Below, in pieces: positions 17,596 through 26,140 of a stretch of 33,763 nucleotides of DNA. Position numbers and translations under genes: made by a program. The stretch lies in the NCBI GenBank assembly GCA_945948535.1, contig CAMFBN010000025.1, positions 1-33,763 on the forward strand, given 5' to 3'. This DNA is from an uncultured Clostridia bacterium. Lineage in GTDB: Bacteria > Bacillota > Clostridia > Oscillospirales > Oscillospiraceae. The notes beneath the pieces are model-generated. The model searched no databases and was not told the origin of the DNA. It was given only the letters and a program-made list of their open reading frames with translations. The number at the start of each line of letters is the position of its first letter. The stretch's first letter is position 1.

Positions 17596-17776
17596 TCGTA
17601 GGGCGGAGTCATGACTCCGCCGAACAGGTTCGATCATTGCCTTGCTGAGGCAGAAGTATTGGGTGCGTCGGCGGGGTCATAACCCCGCCCTACAGTACAA
17701 TGCAGCGATACCGAGCAGAACCCAATGGTGTAACGACGATAGATCAGCCGTGCACGCATTGGCTGTCGGCCCTGCC
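17596..17776. repeat. Two GC-rich hairpins and one copy of the 100-bp repeat
   Basis: GTAGGGCGGAGT ... ACTCCGCC (about 17599-17621) and GCGGGGT ... ACCCCGCCCTAC (about 17671-17693) are members of the GTAGGGCGGGG hairpin family. They are followed by one minus-oriented copy of the 100-bp repeat at 17706-17776 (CGATACCGAGC ... GCACGCATTGGCTG). The 264-base gap between the SdpI-like gene and the hydrogenase gene holds nothing else that I can see, apart from a short GGCGGC/GCCGCC hairpin at 17790-17804 just past the hydrogenase stop. Confidence 0.75.
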
Positions 17777-17805
17777 GACCGCATTATCCGGCGGCATTGC
17801 CGCCA

Positions 17806-19311
17806 TTAATCAAGGTGTTCGCCGGCGTCCCGGTAGGGGCTGTCCAGCGGAGAGGCGGAAGCGGCTTCCTTGCTGTACTTCTCCACAAATTTCGCCGCCT
17901 TGTCGATGGGCAGAATGGTGCCCGCACCGGCGACACAGCCGCCGGGACAGGCCATGCCCTCCAGAAGATAGCCCTTATATTTTCCCGCCTTTGCCATGGT
18001 CATCAGCTTGCGGCAGTCCCGCAGGCCCTCGGCACGGGCTGTTTTCACTTCCATGTCGGGATGTTCCCTCTTGACCATATCGGCGACCGCCTGGGCGACG
18101 CCGCCGGCTACCGCGAAGCCACGGCCCGCGCCGGTGCCCTCGTTCAGCCCCTCACTTTCGGGGATGGAAGCAAAGTCAATTTCCTTTGCCTCAAACATAC
18201 CCATCAGCTCCTCGAAGGTCAGCACAAAGTCCACATCGGAGCGGATGTCCTCCCGGATGGCCTCCAGCTTCTTGGCGGCGCAGGGGCCCACAAAGACCAC
18301 CTTGCAGCCGGGGTGCTCCTTCTTCATGAGCCGGGCGGTGAAGACCATGGGGGTCAGAGTCATGGAGATTTTGCCCTTTTCGCCGGGGAAAAGCTTACCG
18401 ATCATGGAGTGCCACGCGGGGCAGCAGGAGGTTGCCATGTAGTCCTGCTCAGCGGGAACCTTCTCCAAAAAGTCCTTGGCTTCCTCGATGGTGCACATAT
18501 CCGCGCCGATGGCGACCTCTACCACGGAGTCAAAGCCCAGCATTTTCATGGCGGTCACCAGCTTGCCGGGAGACACCTTGCCGCTGAACTGGCCAATGAA
18601 GGCGGGAGCCACGATGGCGATGACCTTGTCGCCCTTCAGGATGGACTGGATGACCTGAAAAATCTGGCCCTTGTCCACGATGGCTCCGAAGGGGCAGGAC
18701 ACAAGGCACTGTCCGCAGGCAACGCACTTGTCCTGATGGATGACCGCTTTGCCGTGCTCGTCACAGCCGATGGCGTCCATGCCGCAGGAAGCCTGACAGG
18801 GACGCTCCAAATGGATGATGGCGTGGTAGGGGCAGGCCTTGGCGCATTTGCCGCATTTGATGCACTTACTGGTATCAATGTGGCTTCTGCCGTTGACGAA
18901 GGAGATGGCCCCCTTGGGGCAGACCTGCTGGCAGGATGCTGCCAGACAGTTCTGGCAGCCCACGGTGACCTTGTACTGGTTCTCCGGACAGGCATGGCAG
19001 GCGTAGGGGATGATATTCACGAGAGGAGGCTCGTAATACTGCTCGGCAATGGCGGCGGCATCCATGCCCTCGGTCATCAGGCTCCGGGTTTGGATGGGCC
19101 GGATGGACAGGCCCATGGCAAGACGCACCCGCTCACCGGCAATGGCCCGCTCCAGAAAAATGGACTCCCGGTGCAGGGGCTGGTCACCGGGGACAATCTT
19201 GTAGGGCAGATCCTCCGCATTTGTGTAATCGCCGCCGGCGTAGGCCATGCGGGCGACCTCGGTAAAGACGTTTTTCCGGATGTCTGTGATGAGAGACGGG
19301 ATTCCTCGCAT
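17806..19311 (-). CDS. Monomeric [FeFe]-hydrogenase-like iron-sulfur protein
   Basis: A 501-aa cytoplasmic protein. The N-terminal third carries ferredoxin-type clusters: CHACPE and CQNC motifs at 105-122, then CIKCGKCAKACP (150-161) and CVACGQCLVSCP (196-207). The C-terminal H-cluster domain has all four expected ligands: Cys297 in TSCCPAW, Cys344 in VGPCAAKK, and Cys455 and Cys459 in MACPGGC. Cys296, the proton-relay position of classical enzymes, is also kept. However, the usual Gly after the first motif is Ala299, the usual Met before the second is Gly342, and the third motif ends AGAG rather than GGG. It is likely a non-classical [FeFe] hydrogenase for ferredoxin-linked hydrogen metabolism or sensing. 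ATG follows GGAGGA. The HydEFG maturases are not nearby. Confidence 0.88.
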   Translation of the reverse strand: MRGIPSLITDIRKNVFTEVARMAYAGGDYTNAEDLPYKIVPGDQPLHRESIFLERAIAGERVRLAMGLSIRPIQTRSLMTEGMDAAAIAEQYYEPPLVNIIPYACHACPENQYKVTVGCQNCLAASCQQVCPKGAISFVNGRSHIDTSKCIKCGKCAKACPYHAIIHLERPCQASCGMDAIGCDEHGKAVIHQDKCVACGQCLVSCPFGAIVDKGQIFQVIQSILKGDKVIAIVAPAFIGQFSGKVSPGKLVTAMKMLGFDSVVEVAIGADMCTIEEAKDFLEKVPAEQDYMATSCCPAWHSMIGKLFPGEKGKISMTLTPMVFTARLMKKEHPGCKVVFVGPCAAKKLEAIREDIRSDVDFVLTFEELMGMFEAKEIDFASIPESEGLNEGTGAGRGFAVAGGVAQAVADMVKREHPDMEVKTARAEGLRDCRKLMTMAKAGKYKGYLLEGMACPGGCVAGAGTILPIDKAAKFVEKYSKEAASASPLDSPYRDAGEHLD

Positions 19312-19354
19312 TTGGTACGTTCCTCCAATATATATTTTTTCTTATTACAATTGC

Positions 19355-19383
19355 AGTATATCATAACTTTTCCACATTTTCTA
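19355..19383 (-). promoter_or_regulatory. Putative promoter of the hydrogenase-like gene
   Basis: On the minus strand, TAGAAA (19378-19383), a 17-base spacer and TATACT (19355-19360). The -35 is weak, but the -10 is good and the site is about 44 bases before the start codon in an AT-rich gap. Confidence 0.5.
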
Positions 19384-19430
19384 CAGAAAAATCAAAAGCT
19401 GCAAAGATTTGGAGATTCTGTCTAAAAACC

Positions 19431-20828
19431 TCAGGCTTTTACCTTGCTCAGATGGAAGATTTGGGCCTTTTCAAACTGATAGCCCCGCTTTTTCATGCAG
19501 GAACAGTAGGCAGGGAACAGGAACAGGTCCGCCATGACCCAGGCAGCCGGGCTGGCGAAGCACACGGCGGGGAAGCCCAGCCAGGGCACCAGGCACAGGC
19601 CGAACACGCCCCGGGCAACCATTTCAAAGACCCCCGCAAACACCGCGAATTCGGAGAACCCCAGCCCCTGAATGGTGAAGCGCAGCAGATTCACAAACAG
19701 CAGCGGTACGAAGAAGGCGAGGTTTGTCAGCAGGAACTGCCGACTCAGAGCGCAGATGGCCTCCACCGCGGCTGCGTCCTTGGTGTCCAGGAACATCAGC
19801 GTCAGCTTTCCGCCCCAGATATACATGGCAAGGAAAACCACCGCGGCATAAACAACGCCCAGCACCGTGCAGGCCCGAACGCCCTGATGAATGCGTTCCG
19901 GCTTGCCCGCGCCCAGATTCTGCCCGGCGTAGGTGGCGGCGGTGGTGCCGATGGCGTCGTAGGGGCAGGCGCAGAGCGCGTACACCTTCGTACCTGCTGT
20001 GACCGCAGCCATAGCGCTGGCGCCCAGACCGTTGACGGCGGTTTGCAGCAGGATGCTGCCGATGGCAGTGATGGAGTATTGCAGCCCCATGGGCAGGCCC
20101 ATATTCAGCAGGTGACGGGCATAGATGCCCCGGAAGCGCAGGTCCTCCCGGCTCAGGTGCAGCAGGGGGAATCGTTTCATAATGAGAACAAGACACAAAA
20201 GACCCGAAATCAGCTGGCTAAGGAGGGTGGCCCAGCCGGCGCCGGCAACGCCCATGTGGAACGCAACGATAAATACGATATCCAGCACCACGTTCATCAG
20301 ACTGGACAAAATCAGAAACACCAGCGGCGTCCGGGAGTCGCCCAGAGAGCGGATAATGCCGGACAACAGATTATACAGCATGGTGGCGGGAATGCCCAGG
20401 AAAATCACCAAGATATAATCGTAGGCGTAGGAGAAGGCCTCCTCCGGGGTGTCCATCCAACGCAGAATCGAAGCGCACAGGGTGGTGGTAGCCAGCGTGA
20501 CGATCAGGGCAATGGCGGTTCCCAGCCAGATCATGTTGCCCACAAACCGGCGAAGACCCTCAAAATCCTTCTGACCGAACTTCTGGGCTACAGGAATGGC
20601 AAAGCCGGCGCACACGCCGTTGCACAGGCCCAGCACCAGAAAATTGATGGAGCCGGTGGAGCCGACGCCTGCCAGCGCGTCCACCCCCAGAAATTTACCA
20701 ACCACGACCGTATCCACCATGCTGTAGAACTGCTGAAACAGCAGACCAAACAGCAGCGGCAGCATAAAGGAAAGAATCAGCTTCATGGGAGAACCCACTG
20801 TCAAATCCCGTGTTGTGTTTTTTGCCAT
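19431..20828 (-). CDS. MATE-family multidrug/cation antiporter
   Basis: An integral membrane exporter of 465 aa with about twelve helices in two related halves. The N-terminus (LTVGSPMKLILSFMLPLLFG, then LFQQFYSMVDTVVVGKFLG) is the standard DinF/NorM-type MATE opening, with the conserved Asp of MVDTVVVG. A matching motif begins the second half (MGLPMGLQYSITAIGS). Members expel drugs, metabolites or peptides using sodium or proton gradients; the substrate cannot be told. GAGGTGAT precedes the ATG. It has its own strong promoter with a palindrome over it, so it is probably regulated. Confidence 0.95.
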   Translation of the reverse strand: MAKNTTRDLTVGSPMKLILSFMLPLLFGLLFQQFYSMVDTVVVGKFLGVDALAGVGSTGSINFLVLGLCNGVCAGFAIPVAQKFGQKDFEGLRRFVGNMIWLGTAIALIVTLATTTLCASILRWMDTPEEAFSYAYDYILVIFLGIPATMLYNLLSGIIRSLGDSRTPLVFLILSSLMNVVLDIVFIVAFHMGVAGAGWATLLSQLISGLLCLVLIMKRFPLLHLSREDLRFRGIYARHLLNMGLPMGLQYSITAIGSILLQTAVNGLGASAMAAVTAGTKVYALCACPYDAIGTTAATYAGQNLGAGKPERIHQGVRACTVLGVVYAAVVFLAMYIWGGKLTLMFLDTKDAAAVEAICALSRQFLLTNLAFFVPLLFVNLLRFTIQGLGFSEFAVFAGVFEMVARGVFGLCLVPWLGFPAVCFASPAAWVMADLFLFPAYCSCMKKRGYQFEKAQIFHLSKVKA

Positions 20829-20861
20829 ACTATCACCTCAAAAATGGGAATCATCCCAAAT

Positions 20862-20884
20862 ATATTGTTTGAAATTCACAATAT
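20862..20884. promoter_or_regulatory. Candidate operator at the MATE promoter
   Basis: An inverted repeat ATATTGT ... ACAATAT (7-bp arms, nine-base spacer) that touches the -10 of the MATE promoter and covers the expected transcription start. Position and size suit a dimeric repressor of the MarR or TetR kind, though none is encoded beside it. Confidence 0.4.
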
Positions 20885-20911
20885 TCTACTTCTGCTTTTA
20901 TGCAATGTCAA
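20883..20911 (-). promoter_or_regulatory. Promoter of the MATE gene
   Basis: On the minus strand, consensus TTGACA (20906-20911), a 17-base spacer and TAGAAT (20883-20888), leaving a leader of about 50 bases. Confidence 0.75.
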
Positions 20912-21046
20912 TAGGATTTCCGGATATTTTTCTACTTATGGAAACAATAGAATTCCCCCTATGGCAAGGGAAATCCACACCGTTGGGCGGGGCATATTCC
21001 CCCGGTCTCAGGCGTAGAATAGGGTAGGATACAAGGAGGGATTTCT

Positions 21047-22192
21047 ATGAAGCGGAGAAGTTGGGTGCTGGTGCTGGTATTGGTTCTTGGACTGCTCCCC
21101 CTGCGGGCCGGGGCCGCAACCCTGGCAGAGGCGGGGAAGAGCGCGGTGCTCATGGATGTGACCACGGGGACAGTACTCTACGAGAACAATTCCCATGAGC
21201 CGCTGGCCCCTGCCAGCGTCACGAAGGTGATGACCATGCTGCTGATTATGGAGGCGGTGGACTCCGGAAAAATCGCGCTGGAGGATACCGTCACCGCCTC
21301 GGAAAACGCCGCCGCCAAGGGAGGCAGCCAGATTTACTTAAAGGCCGGGGAGACCATGAGCGTGTCGGATATGCTCAAATCCATCGCCGTGTCCTCCGCC
21401 AACGACTGCGCCTGCGCCATGGCGGAGCACATCGCCGGGTCGGAGAGCGCCTTTGTGGACGCCATGAACCAGCGGGCCAGAGAACTGGGGATGCAGGACA
21501 CCCACTTCGTCAACTGTACCGGTCTCGATGACGACGACGCCGCCAAGCAGCACCGTACCAGCGCCTACGACATTGCCCTCATGTCCCGGGAGCTGCTCAA
21601 AAACCATCCCCTCATTAAAAAGTACACCACCATCTGGATGGACACCGTACGGAACGGGGCCTTCGGCCTGTCCAATACCAACAAGCTCATCCGCTTCTAT
21701 CCCGGGGCCACGGGGCTGAAGACCGGCTTCACCTCCGGCGCGGGATACTGCCTGTCGGCATCGGCCCAGCGGGACGGCATGGAGCTGGTGGCGGTGGTCA
21801 TGGGCGCCAAAACCAGCGGGGCCCGGAACGCCGCCTGCAAGGAATTGCTTGACTACGGCTTCGCGAATTTTGCGGTCATTTCCCCGGAATTAAGTGAAGT
21901 TCCCGGGGTACCTGTAAAGCTGGGACGGCAGGACACCGTGGATGTAGCGCTGGGGGAGGCCACGGGGCTGCTCATTGACAAGTCGCAAAAAAGCAGCGTT
22001 ACCACGGAGGCAACGCTGGAGGAACGGGTGACGGCCCCGGTGACCCGGGGGCAGCAAATCGGCACCCTATCCATCAAATCCGGGGAACAGACCCTGCGGC
22101 AGATCCCGCTGGTGGCGGCGGAAGGGGTGGAGCGGCTCACCACCGGGGACATTTTTGTGAACATCCTGAAAAAGGCCGCAATGGCGAAGTAA
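21047..22192 (+). CDS. dacF: D-alanyl-D-alanine carboxypeptidase (low-mass penicillin-binding protein)
   Basis: An exported peptidoglycan-trimming enzyme of 381 aa that removes the terminal D-Ala from pentapeptides. The signal peptide covers about residues 1-24 (ending LRAGAATL). The catalytic triad motifs of the S11 family are all present: Ser57 with Lys60 in SVTK, Ser117-Ala-Asn119, and Lys225-Thr-Gly in GLKTGFTSGAGYC. A C-terminal PBP5-like beta domain follows from about 275. ATG at 21047 is preceded by AGGAGGG. DacF-type enzymes often act in sporulation, which would suit the spoIIE gene at the other end, but the exact paralogue is uncertain. The stop runs straight into a repeat. Confidence 0.93.
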   Translation: MKRRSWVLVLVLVLGLLPLRAGAATLAEAGKSAVLMDVTTGTVLYENNSHEPLAPASVTKVMTMLLIMEAVDSGKIALEDTVTASENAAAKGGSQIYLKAGETMSVSDMLKSIAVSSANDCACAMAEHIAGSESAFVDAMNQRARELGMQDTHFVNCTGLDDDDAAKQHRTSAYDIALMSRELLKNHPLIKKYTTIWMDTVRNGAFGLSNTNKLIRFYPGATGLKTGFTSGAGYCLSASAQRDGMELVAVVMGAKTSGARNAACKELLDYGFANFAVISPELSEVPGVPVKLGRQDTVDVALGEATGLLIDKSQKSSVTTEATLEERVTAPVTRGQQIGTLSIKSGEQTLRQIPLVAAEGVERLTTGDIFVNILKKAAMAK

Positions 22193-22193
22193 G

Positions 22194-22250
22194 AGTGGAG
22201 TGTGGAGAGTGGAGAGTGGAGGGTGAAGAGTGAAGAGTGGAGAGTGGTAT
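22194..22250 (+). repeat. GAGTGGA-iterated arm, half of a variable-arm element
   Basis: About 55 bases built of slightly varied GAGTGGA and GAGTGAA words, ending in GTGGTAT. The complete variable-arm elements at 25002, 27539 and 30080 also have an iterated arm followed by TGGT or TGGTAT, but here the central hairpin and the second, inverted arm are missing. It starts two bases after the dacF stop. Confidence 0.6.
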
Positions 22251-22295
22251 TAGGAGTTTTCTGCCATTTTACGCTCCAAACGACCAGCTACCTCA

Positions 22296-22324
22296 TTGAC
22301 TTTTTCCGAATTATAGGATACTCT
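22296..22324 (+). promoter_or_regulatory. Putative promoter of the toxin mRNA
   Basis: TTGACT at 22296-22301, a 17-base spacer and a weak -10 TACTCT at 22319-22324 (GATACT two bases earlier is an alternative). Transcription would start close to 22331, exactly at the left inverted repeat. Confidence 0.45.
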
Positions 22325-22330
22325 GTTTCT

Positions 22331-22361
22331 GGCGCTACCAGTAACGGTAGGCGGTTCCCCC
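22331..22361 (+). repeat. Left inverted repeat of the toxin module
   Basis: GGCGCTACC, then six extra bases, then GGTAG, one mismatch and CGGTTCCCCC. It matches the reverse complement of 22553-22577. CTACC and GGTAG inside it can form a small hairpin at the 5' end of the toxin mRNA. Confidence 0.75.
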
Positions 22362-22419
22362 CCACATTTTTTGGGGGTAATGCTTCTTGCCCCCAATCGA
22401 AAGAGAGGGGGTGGCGGAT

Positions 22420-22509
22420 ATGGTTACATGGCAGGAACTGATTCAGTTCGGCATTTTCCTTATCGCACTTATCTCCCTGGTAATCCAGGCAAAAGATAAA
22501 AAGAAGTAA
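22420..22509 (+). CDS. Holin-like type I toxin, 29 aa
   Basis: A 29-residue peptide starting MVTWQELIQFG, with one hydrophobic helix (about residues 8-23) and a C-terminal KDKKK. This is the plan of the short TxpA/BsrG-like and holin-like toxins of Firmicutes, which insert in the cytoplasmic membrane. The ribosome binding site is GAGGGGG, eight bases before the ATG. The stop codon lies inside the stem of a bidirectional terminator, and a consensus promoter on the other strand drives an RNA over the 3' end, the hallmark arrangement of type I toxin-antitoxin loci. The gene is shorter than normal gene-finding cut-offs. What is seen: frame, helix, signals. Toxicity is inference. Confidence 0.8.
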   Translation: MVTWQELIQFGIFLIALISLVIQAKDKKK

Positions 22510-22541
22510 CCGCCCAGCCTCCAAGCAAGCGGTTACTTCTT
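22501..22541. terminator. Bidirectional terminator shared by toxin mRNA and antisense RNA
   Basis: A perfect 13-bp stem: AAGAAGTAACCGC at 22501-22513 and its complement at 22529-22541, loop of 15. The left arm includes the last two toxin codons and the stop. The T-run is long on the minus strand and short (CTTCTTTG) on the plus strand. Confidence 0.88.
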
Positions 22542-22552
22542 TGTAAACGTTC

Positions 22553-22577
22553 GGGGGAACCGTCTACCGGTAGCGCC
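22553..22577 (-). repeat. Right inverted repeat of the toxin module
   Basis: Read on the minus strand it is GGCGCTACCGGTAG, A, CGGTTCCCCC, the near-identical partner of 22331-22361 but without the six-base insert. It forms the 5' end of the predicted antisense RNA. Confidence 0.75.
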
Positions 22578-22588
22578 CTCGTATTCTT

Positions 22589-22617
22589 AGTATAGTCCAA
22601 TGGAACGTATTTGTCAA
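22589..22617 (-). promoter_or_regulatory. Consensus promoter of the antisense RNA
   Basis: On the minus strand, TTGACA (22612-22617), exactly 17 bases, and TATACT (22589-22594). It is much stronger than the toxin promoter, as expected when an antitoxin RNA must be in excess. Confidence 0.85.
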
Positions 22618-22680
22618 TGCCTTCGCCTGCGTGGCGGAGGTTTTTGTGCTTTACGAAAGCCGCCCTGCGGTACTACGTAA

Positions 22681-22850
22681 CGATATCGAGCGGTGCCCAA
22701 TGGCGTAACGATAACAGACCAGCCTGCGCACGCATTGGCTGGCGGCCCTGCCGCCCACGCATCATTTGCGGCATTGCCGCCGATACCGAGCGGTGTCCAA
22801 AGGTGTAACGATAACAGACCAGCTTGCGCACGCATTGCCTGCCGCCGCTG
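22681..22850 (-). repeat. Two copies of the 100-bp intergenic repeat
   Basis: Copies run in minus orientation at 22681-22753 and 22781-22850, with the same 100-bp period as the block at 2381. Both contain TAACGATAACAGACCAGC and GCGCACGCATTG, and start with CGATACCGAGCGGTG or CGATATCGAGCGGTG. They fill most of the gap between the toxin module and the groESL promoter. Confidence 0.85.
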
Positions 22851-22892
22851 GCGGTGTTAATAAATTATTTACGGTTTCTTCCATTTTCCCTC

Positions 22893-22921
22893 TTGCTTTT
22901 TTGAACAAAGTGGGGTATATT
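22893..22921 (+). promoter_or_regulatory. Promoter of groESL
   Basis: TTGCTT at 22893-22898, a 17-base spacer and TATATT at 22916-22921, directly before the CIRCE operator. An alternative pairing uses TTGAAC with TATTAG. Confidence 0.65.
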
Positions 22922-22924
22922 GTA

Positions 22925-22951
22925 TTAGCACTCAGGAAGAGCGAGTGCTAA
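22925..22951. promoter_or_regulatory. CIRCE operator for HrcA
   Basis: TTAGCACTC, nine bases, GAGTGCTAA: an exact match to the CIRCE consensus. It covers the expected start of transcription, where the heat-shock repressor HrcA binds and is released when GroEL is busy with unfolded proteins. hrcA itself is not in the window. Confidence 0.97.
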
Positions 22952-23010
22952 GCGAGTAGATGTATGCGGCTTGCCGCAGTCTAAATACAATAGGTATGGA
23001 GGAAATCATC

Positions 23011-24935
<1,925 letters not shown>

Positions 24936-24955
24936 GATTCCAAAGCAATGCAAAT

Positions 24956-24979
24956 GCCCTCCGGTGCAAACCGGAGGGC
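24956..24979 (+). terminator. Terminator of groESL
   Basis: GCCCTCCGGT and its complement around a GCAA tetraloop, then TTCGTTGTGTT, about 20 bases after the groEL stop. Confidence 0.85.
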
Positions 24980-25001
24980 TTCGTTGTGTTAAGGAGAATT
25001 G

Positions 25002-25168
25002 AATTGACAATTGACAATGAGCAATTGACAATTGTGGTATCCCTTCGGGATGAATTAAAATAAACTACAAGCACGAAATACCTGCGGTTTTTCCAAAGGA
25101 ACCTGCCAGTTATGACATATTTAATTGTCCCGCAGGGACTCCTAAATTGTCAACTGCCAATTGGCAAC
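25002..25168. repeat. Variable-arm element with TTGACAAT words
   Basis: The left arm (25002-25034) iterates AATTGACAATTGACAATG-like words and ends TTGTGGT. It is followed by a small hairpin ATCCC-TTC-GGGAT, about 60 bases of unlike sequence, a second hairpin GTCCC-GCA-GGGAC, and a right arm with the inverted words ATTGTCAA (to about 25168). The same architecture recurs at 30080-30174 and, with other arm words, at 27539-27650. Confidence 0.75.
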
Positions 25169-25188
25169 TAAAGAACAATAGAGCTGGC

Positions 25189-25213
25189 AAAGCCTTCCCG
25201 ACGGGAAGGCTTT
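25189..25213. terminator. Terminator of the DegV gene
   Basis: A perfect 11-bp stem, AAAGCCTTCCC with its complement, around a three-base loop, located eight bases past the stop of the minus-strand DegV gene. T-rich only for a few bases. Confidence 0.75.
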
Positions 25214-25220
25214 GGATGTA

Positions 25221-26081
25221 TTATCTATGGGTGCCCAGGAAGAACAGGGCCAGCGTGCCGGGGCCGGAGTGGGAACCGATCACCGCGCCCACATAGCTGA
25301 TGACCACTTCCTTCACGCCGCACTTTTCTTTCAGCTGCTGGGCCAGATATTCGGCGTCCTCCCGGCAGTCGCCGTGGGAGATGAACATGGTGCTGTTGTC
25401 GTAGCCTTCCCCCAGCTCCTGGGCCTTGCGGACCAGCGCGTCAATAGCGGCTCTGCGGCCCCGGGCCTTGGTCATGCTGATGAGATGACCCTCGTCGTCC
25501 ATGTGGAGCACCGGCTTGATTTGCAGCATGGTGCCCACCAGAGCGGTGGCGGCGCTGATCCGCCCGCCCCGCTTTAAGTACATCAGGTCGTCCACGGTGA
25601 ACCAGTGGCACAGGTGCAGCCGGGCGTCCATGGCCCAGTTGTACAGCTCCTCCAGTGGCATTCCCTCCTCCCGCTTTTTGCAGGCGTACCAGACAAGCAG
25701 CCCCTGTCCCATGGAGGCGGACAGGGTATCCACCACCCGAATGGTCCGGTCAGGGTACTTTTCCCCCAGCTCCTGGGCGGCGATCACGGCGGACTGGTAG
25801 GTGGTGGACAGGCCGGAGGAGAAAGCCAGCACCAGCACGTCCTGACCCTTTTCCAGAGCCGGCTCTATCACCTCGCTCCAGCGGCTGGGATTGACGGCGG
25901 AGGTTTTGGCGGCTTCTCCGGCGCGCAGGCCGTCGTACATTTCCTTCAGGCTGTCGTCGTTCTTATCGTCGAAGGTTTCCCCCCGGAACTCCACGGTCAG
26001 GGGCACAAAGGTAAGCCCCAGCGTCTCGTACATGGGGGTGGGATAGTCACAGCAGGAATCGGTGATGATCTGATAACTCAT
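25221..26081 (-). CDS. DegV family fatty acid-binding protein
   Basis: A 286-aa cytoplasmic protein that binds one long-chain fatty acid; family members act as FakB-type carriers presenting fatty acids to the kinase FakA for phospholipid synthesis. The N-terminal IITDSCCDYP, the ligand-site motif KTSAVNPS, the SSGLSTTYQSA segment, and VVDTLSASMGQGLLV are all characteristic. Length is normal. CGGAG lies about nine bases before the ATG. No fakA is adjacent, and Clostridia usually carry several DegV paralogues, so its exact lipid preference is unknown. It is divergent from the cation exporter. Confidence 0.94.
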   Translation of the reverse strand: MSYQIITDSCCDYPTPMYETLGLTFVPLTVEFRGETFDDKNDDSLKEMYDGLRAGEAAKTSAVNPSRWSEVIEPALEKGQDVLVLAFSSGLSTTYQSAVIAAQELGEKYPDRTIRVVDTLSASMGQGLLVWYACKKREEGMPLEELYNWAMDARLHLCHWFTVDDLMYLKRGGRISAATALVGTMLQIKPVLHMDDEGHLISMTKARGRRAAIDALVRKAQELGEGYDNSTMFISHGDCREDAEYLAQQLKEKCGVKEVVISYVGAVIGSHSGPGTLALFFLGTHR

Positions 26082-26140
26082 ATTGACACACTCCGTTACA
26101 TTGGATACTTTATGAAATCACGCGCCAGTCGGACTCGCAA

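Larger units (their letters stand above)
22495..22582 (-). ncRNA. Putative antisense antitoxin RNA
   Basis: The RNA predicted from the consensus minus-strand promoter starts near 22582, begins with GGGCGCTACCGGTAG, and ends in the shared terminator stem followed on this strand by CTTTTTATCTTTT. Its length would be about 85-90 nt. It overlaps the last codons and the 3' end of the toxin mRNA by about 50 nt, as RatA and SR4 do with txpA and bsrG in Bacillus subtilis. It contains no plausible coding region. Confidence 0.7.

Noticed and set aside
22194..22255. A coding region in the GAGTGGA tract after dacF
   Set aside because: Frames here translate to monotonous ESGEWRVKSEEW-like sequence from simple repeats and have no start signals.
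22380..22498. A 38-codon frame overlapping the toxin gene, starting ATG CTT CTT
   Set aside because: No well-spaced ribosome binding site, no hydrophobic helix or family pattern, and it lies in the GC-tract leader. A regulatory leader peptide cannot be excluded but has no support.
25002..25168. CRISPR array suggested by iterated short words
   Set aside because: The words are 7-10 bases with no regular spacers, arranged as inverted arms around hairpins, and there are no cas genes in the window.
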